Shown here in pieces: positions 6,734 through 7,995 of a stretch of DNA of 7,995 nucleotides. The stretch is from Minisyncoccota bacterium (lineage in GTDB: Bacteria > Patescibacteriota > Minisyncoccia > UBA6257 > HR35), in the NCBI GenBank assembly GCA_028276075.1, contig JAPYXA010000016.1, positions 1 through 7,995 of the forward strand, given 5' to 3'. Made by a program: the position numbers and the translations under genes. Under the pieces are notes generated by a model. That model searched no databases, had not been told where the DNA came from, and saw nothing but the letters and a program-made list of their open reading frames with translations. The number at the start of each line of letters is the position of its first letter. The stretch's first letter is position 1.

Positions 6734-6928
6734 TTAATAAATTTTTTCCAACTCTTTATAAACTTTATGTGAGCCAATTCTATAATATATCATCTCATTT
6801 TGATTTAAAAATCTAAAAATAACACGATAACTTGTATAAATAGAAAATAACCAAAAGTTTTTAAGAACGCCTTTTAATTTATGAATTTTCAGATTTGAAT
6901 AGATTGGGCTAGTTTTACAAATCAGATT
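6734..6928 (-). pseudogene. RelE/HigB-family toxin fragment, N-terminus missing
   Basis: A 64-codon open frame that matches the C-terminal two thirds of a RelE/ParE-superfamily toxin, small ribosome-dependent mRNA interferases of toxin-antitoxin pairs. The diagnostic run is SNLKIHKLKG at 11-20, LKNFWLFSIYTSYRVIFRF at 22-40, then MIYYRIGSHKVYK at 46-58, giving the strand pattern and the basic residues (R35, R39, R50, H54) of the family. Family members are about 85-95 residues; the first 25-30, with the N-terminal helices, are absent, an in-frame TAA lies directly upstream at 6931-6929, and there is no start codon other than a CTG. No antitoxin gene is adjacent: the LamG gene stops only 24 bases upstream. 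I read it as the inactive relic of a lost toxin-antitoxin locus. Confidence 0.72.
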
Positions 6929-6952
6929 TTAAGTCATTATCAATTCCTGGTA

Positions 6953-7995
6953 TTAGTTAGCAGCTTGATATAAAGCTTTAATTTCTGAATCAGATAGAGC
7001 GCGGTTATAGATACGTACTTCGTCAATAAGACCATTAAAATACTCATATGGGGTCACCCTTGTACCAATTTTACATGAATTTAAAACAGTATTAGGAGCA
7101 GGATCCGTTGTGTGGACCGCTATCAAAGATCCGTTTTGATAATATTTTTTAACTTTATTGCCAGATAAAGTGATTGCTAAAAATACCCATTGATTTAATG
7201 GGACATCTCCATATCTAGTATAGAGAGACCATTCATGAGCGCCAAATTTAGAATCGGCAGAATACATTGCTAATCCAAATGCTTGATTATAACTCGCGTA
7301 TCCGTAGTGAAAAATATGACTTAACCTCACATTCCGGTTTAATTGGTTGACACGAATCAAAGCAGTTATAGTCCGTTCGGTAGATCCAGCAGGCAATGCG
7401 GGGATAGGGTTGCAATCCACATAATCATTTGATCCATCAAGACTTAAAGCACTACCAATTTTACCTGTTACCCAAGTTGGACATCCAGATGTCGGAGGGT
7501 TAGAACAAATACTTGTTGTACCACTATATAAAGTCCCATCATTTCCATATCCGCTTAAATCTTTTGTAGTGGTTCCATTTCCTTCATCAAATGTCCAATA
7601 ACCTACAAGACCTTGAAAGCAAGTTGGACAAACATTGTTTAAAAACTTCTCCTCTTCTTCTCTTGTGAATCTTAAACCGCCCCTTGCTTGAAAAGGAGTT
7701 AGTTTCAAATTACTACCTTTTTCATAAAAAAAGCCCGAATCTCCTCCATCATTAAAAGAAATTTGAAAATTATTCTCCATTTTGGCTTCAAGTTCATAAC
7801 TTCCTCCTACTACAAATGTATAATAATATGGAGGTTTATTAATAGGATCAATAGGAAGAAAATTTTCAGATGTAATTCCCTGAAAATCTAAAGGAATCCA
7901 ACCTGTGCCATCAATATTTGTTGGTGTAGCTGAACAACGATAAGAGTAAGGAGAAGACAAAGATGGAAGATCAGAAAGCCATGAACCACAAGTTG
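6953..7995 (-). CDS. LamG-domain surface protein, pilin-like region upstream (5' end outside window)
   Basis: C-terminal 346 residues of a larger secreted or surface protein; the frame is open to the window edge, so the TTG at 7960 is probably internal. The first part, SPYSYRCSATPTNIDGTGWIP then YYYTFVVGGSYELEAKMEN, resembles the soluble region of Parcubacteria pseudopilin-like proteins. The last 215 residues form a LamG/concanavalin A-like domain (Laminin_G_3 type): GLVGYWTFDEGNGTTTKDLS, GKIGSALSLDGSNDYVD, NQWVFLAITLSGNKVKKYYQ and FNGLIDEVRIYNRALSDSEI. Such domains usually bind carbohydrate or protein ligands, suggesting adhesion. Cysteine pairs (CPTC just before LamG, CSNPPTSGC within it) suit disulfide formation outside the cytoplasm. 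G+C is about 43-45 % in lines sampled, against about 27 % in lepA. Ends in TAA 24 bases before the toxin relic. The pilin assignment needs the missing N-terminus. Confidence 0.88.
   Translation of the reverse strand, partial: TCGSWLSDLPSLSSPYSYRCSATPTNIDGTGWIPLDFQGITSENFLPIDPINKPPYYYTFVVGGSYELEAKMENNFQISFNDGGDSGFFYEKGSNLKLTPFQARGGLRFTREEEEKFLNNVCPTCFQGLVGYWTFDEGNGTTTKDLSGYGNDGTLYSGTTSICSNPPTSGCPTWVTGKIGSALSLDGSNDYVDCNPIPALPAGSTERTITALIRVNQLNRNVRLSHIFHYGYASYNQAFGLAMYSADSKFGAHEWSLYTRYGDVPLNQWVFLAITLSGNKVKKYYQNGSLIAVHTTDPAPNTVLNSCKIGTRVTPYEYFNGLIDEVRIYNRALSDSEIKALYQAAN

Noticed and set aside
6498..6736. Third fragment (about 6726-6643) upstream of the decayed gene, in yet another frame
   Set aside because: The open stretch has no start or recognisable motif and extends as an alternative frame into the toxin relic, so I could not separate it from chance.

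Overview
The window looks like a chromosomal segment from a small-genome, AT-rich bacterium, most likely a member of the Candidate Phyla Radiation (Patescibacteria, Parcubacteria-like). I infer this from four things: roughly 27-30 % G+C in the genes, a threonyl-tRNA synthetase without its TGS domain, almost no Shine-Dalgarno sequences, and a surface protein of a type common in that group (pilin-like C-terminal region joined to a LamG lectin-like domain). No 16S or ribosomal protein gene is present to confirm it. Every supported gene is on the minus strand, so transcription runs from high to low coordinates.

Layout in the direction of transcription. (1) 7995-6953: C-terminal part of a large LamG-domain surface protein, running off the window, with visibly higher G+C (about 43-45 % in two lines counted). 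(2) 6928-6404: a graveyard. It holds a RelE/HigB-type toxin fragment lacking its N-terminus and, after it, a frameshifted remnant of a small unknown protein. (3) 6391-6349: a good sigma70-type promoter whose -10 box lies in a perfect 8-bp inverted repeat. (4) 6274-13: six closely packed genes, lepA, dtd, a 60-residue two-helix membrane protein, a DNA methyltransferase, a TdeIII-like type II restriction endonuclease and thrS, with gaps of 4, 7, 24, 17 and 54 bases (11 and 30 for the last two if the longer non-ATG starts are used). They probably form one transcription unit.

Together the genes combine translation quality control (LepA rescues stalled or back-slipped ribosomes, DTD removes D-amino acids from tRNA, ThrRS charges tRNA-Thr) with a complete restriction-modification pair sitting between dtd and thrS. 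The methylase comes before the nuclease, an order that lets protection precede cutting. The most noteworthy points are this selfish defence module inside a housekeeping gene string, the decayed toxin island just upstream of it, and the unusual domain spacing of the methyltransferase. I did not find a convincing wholly new system.
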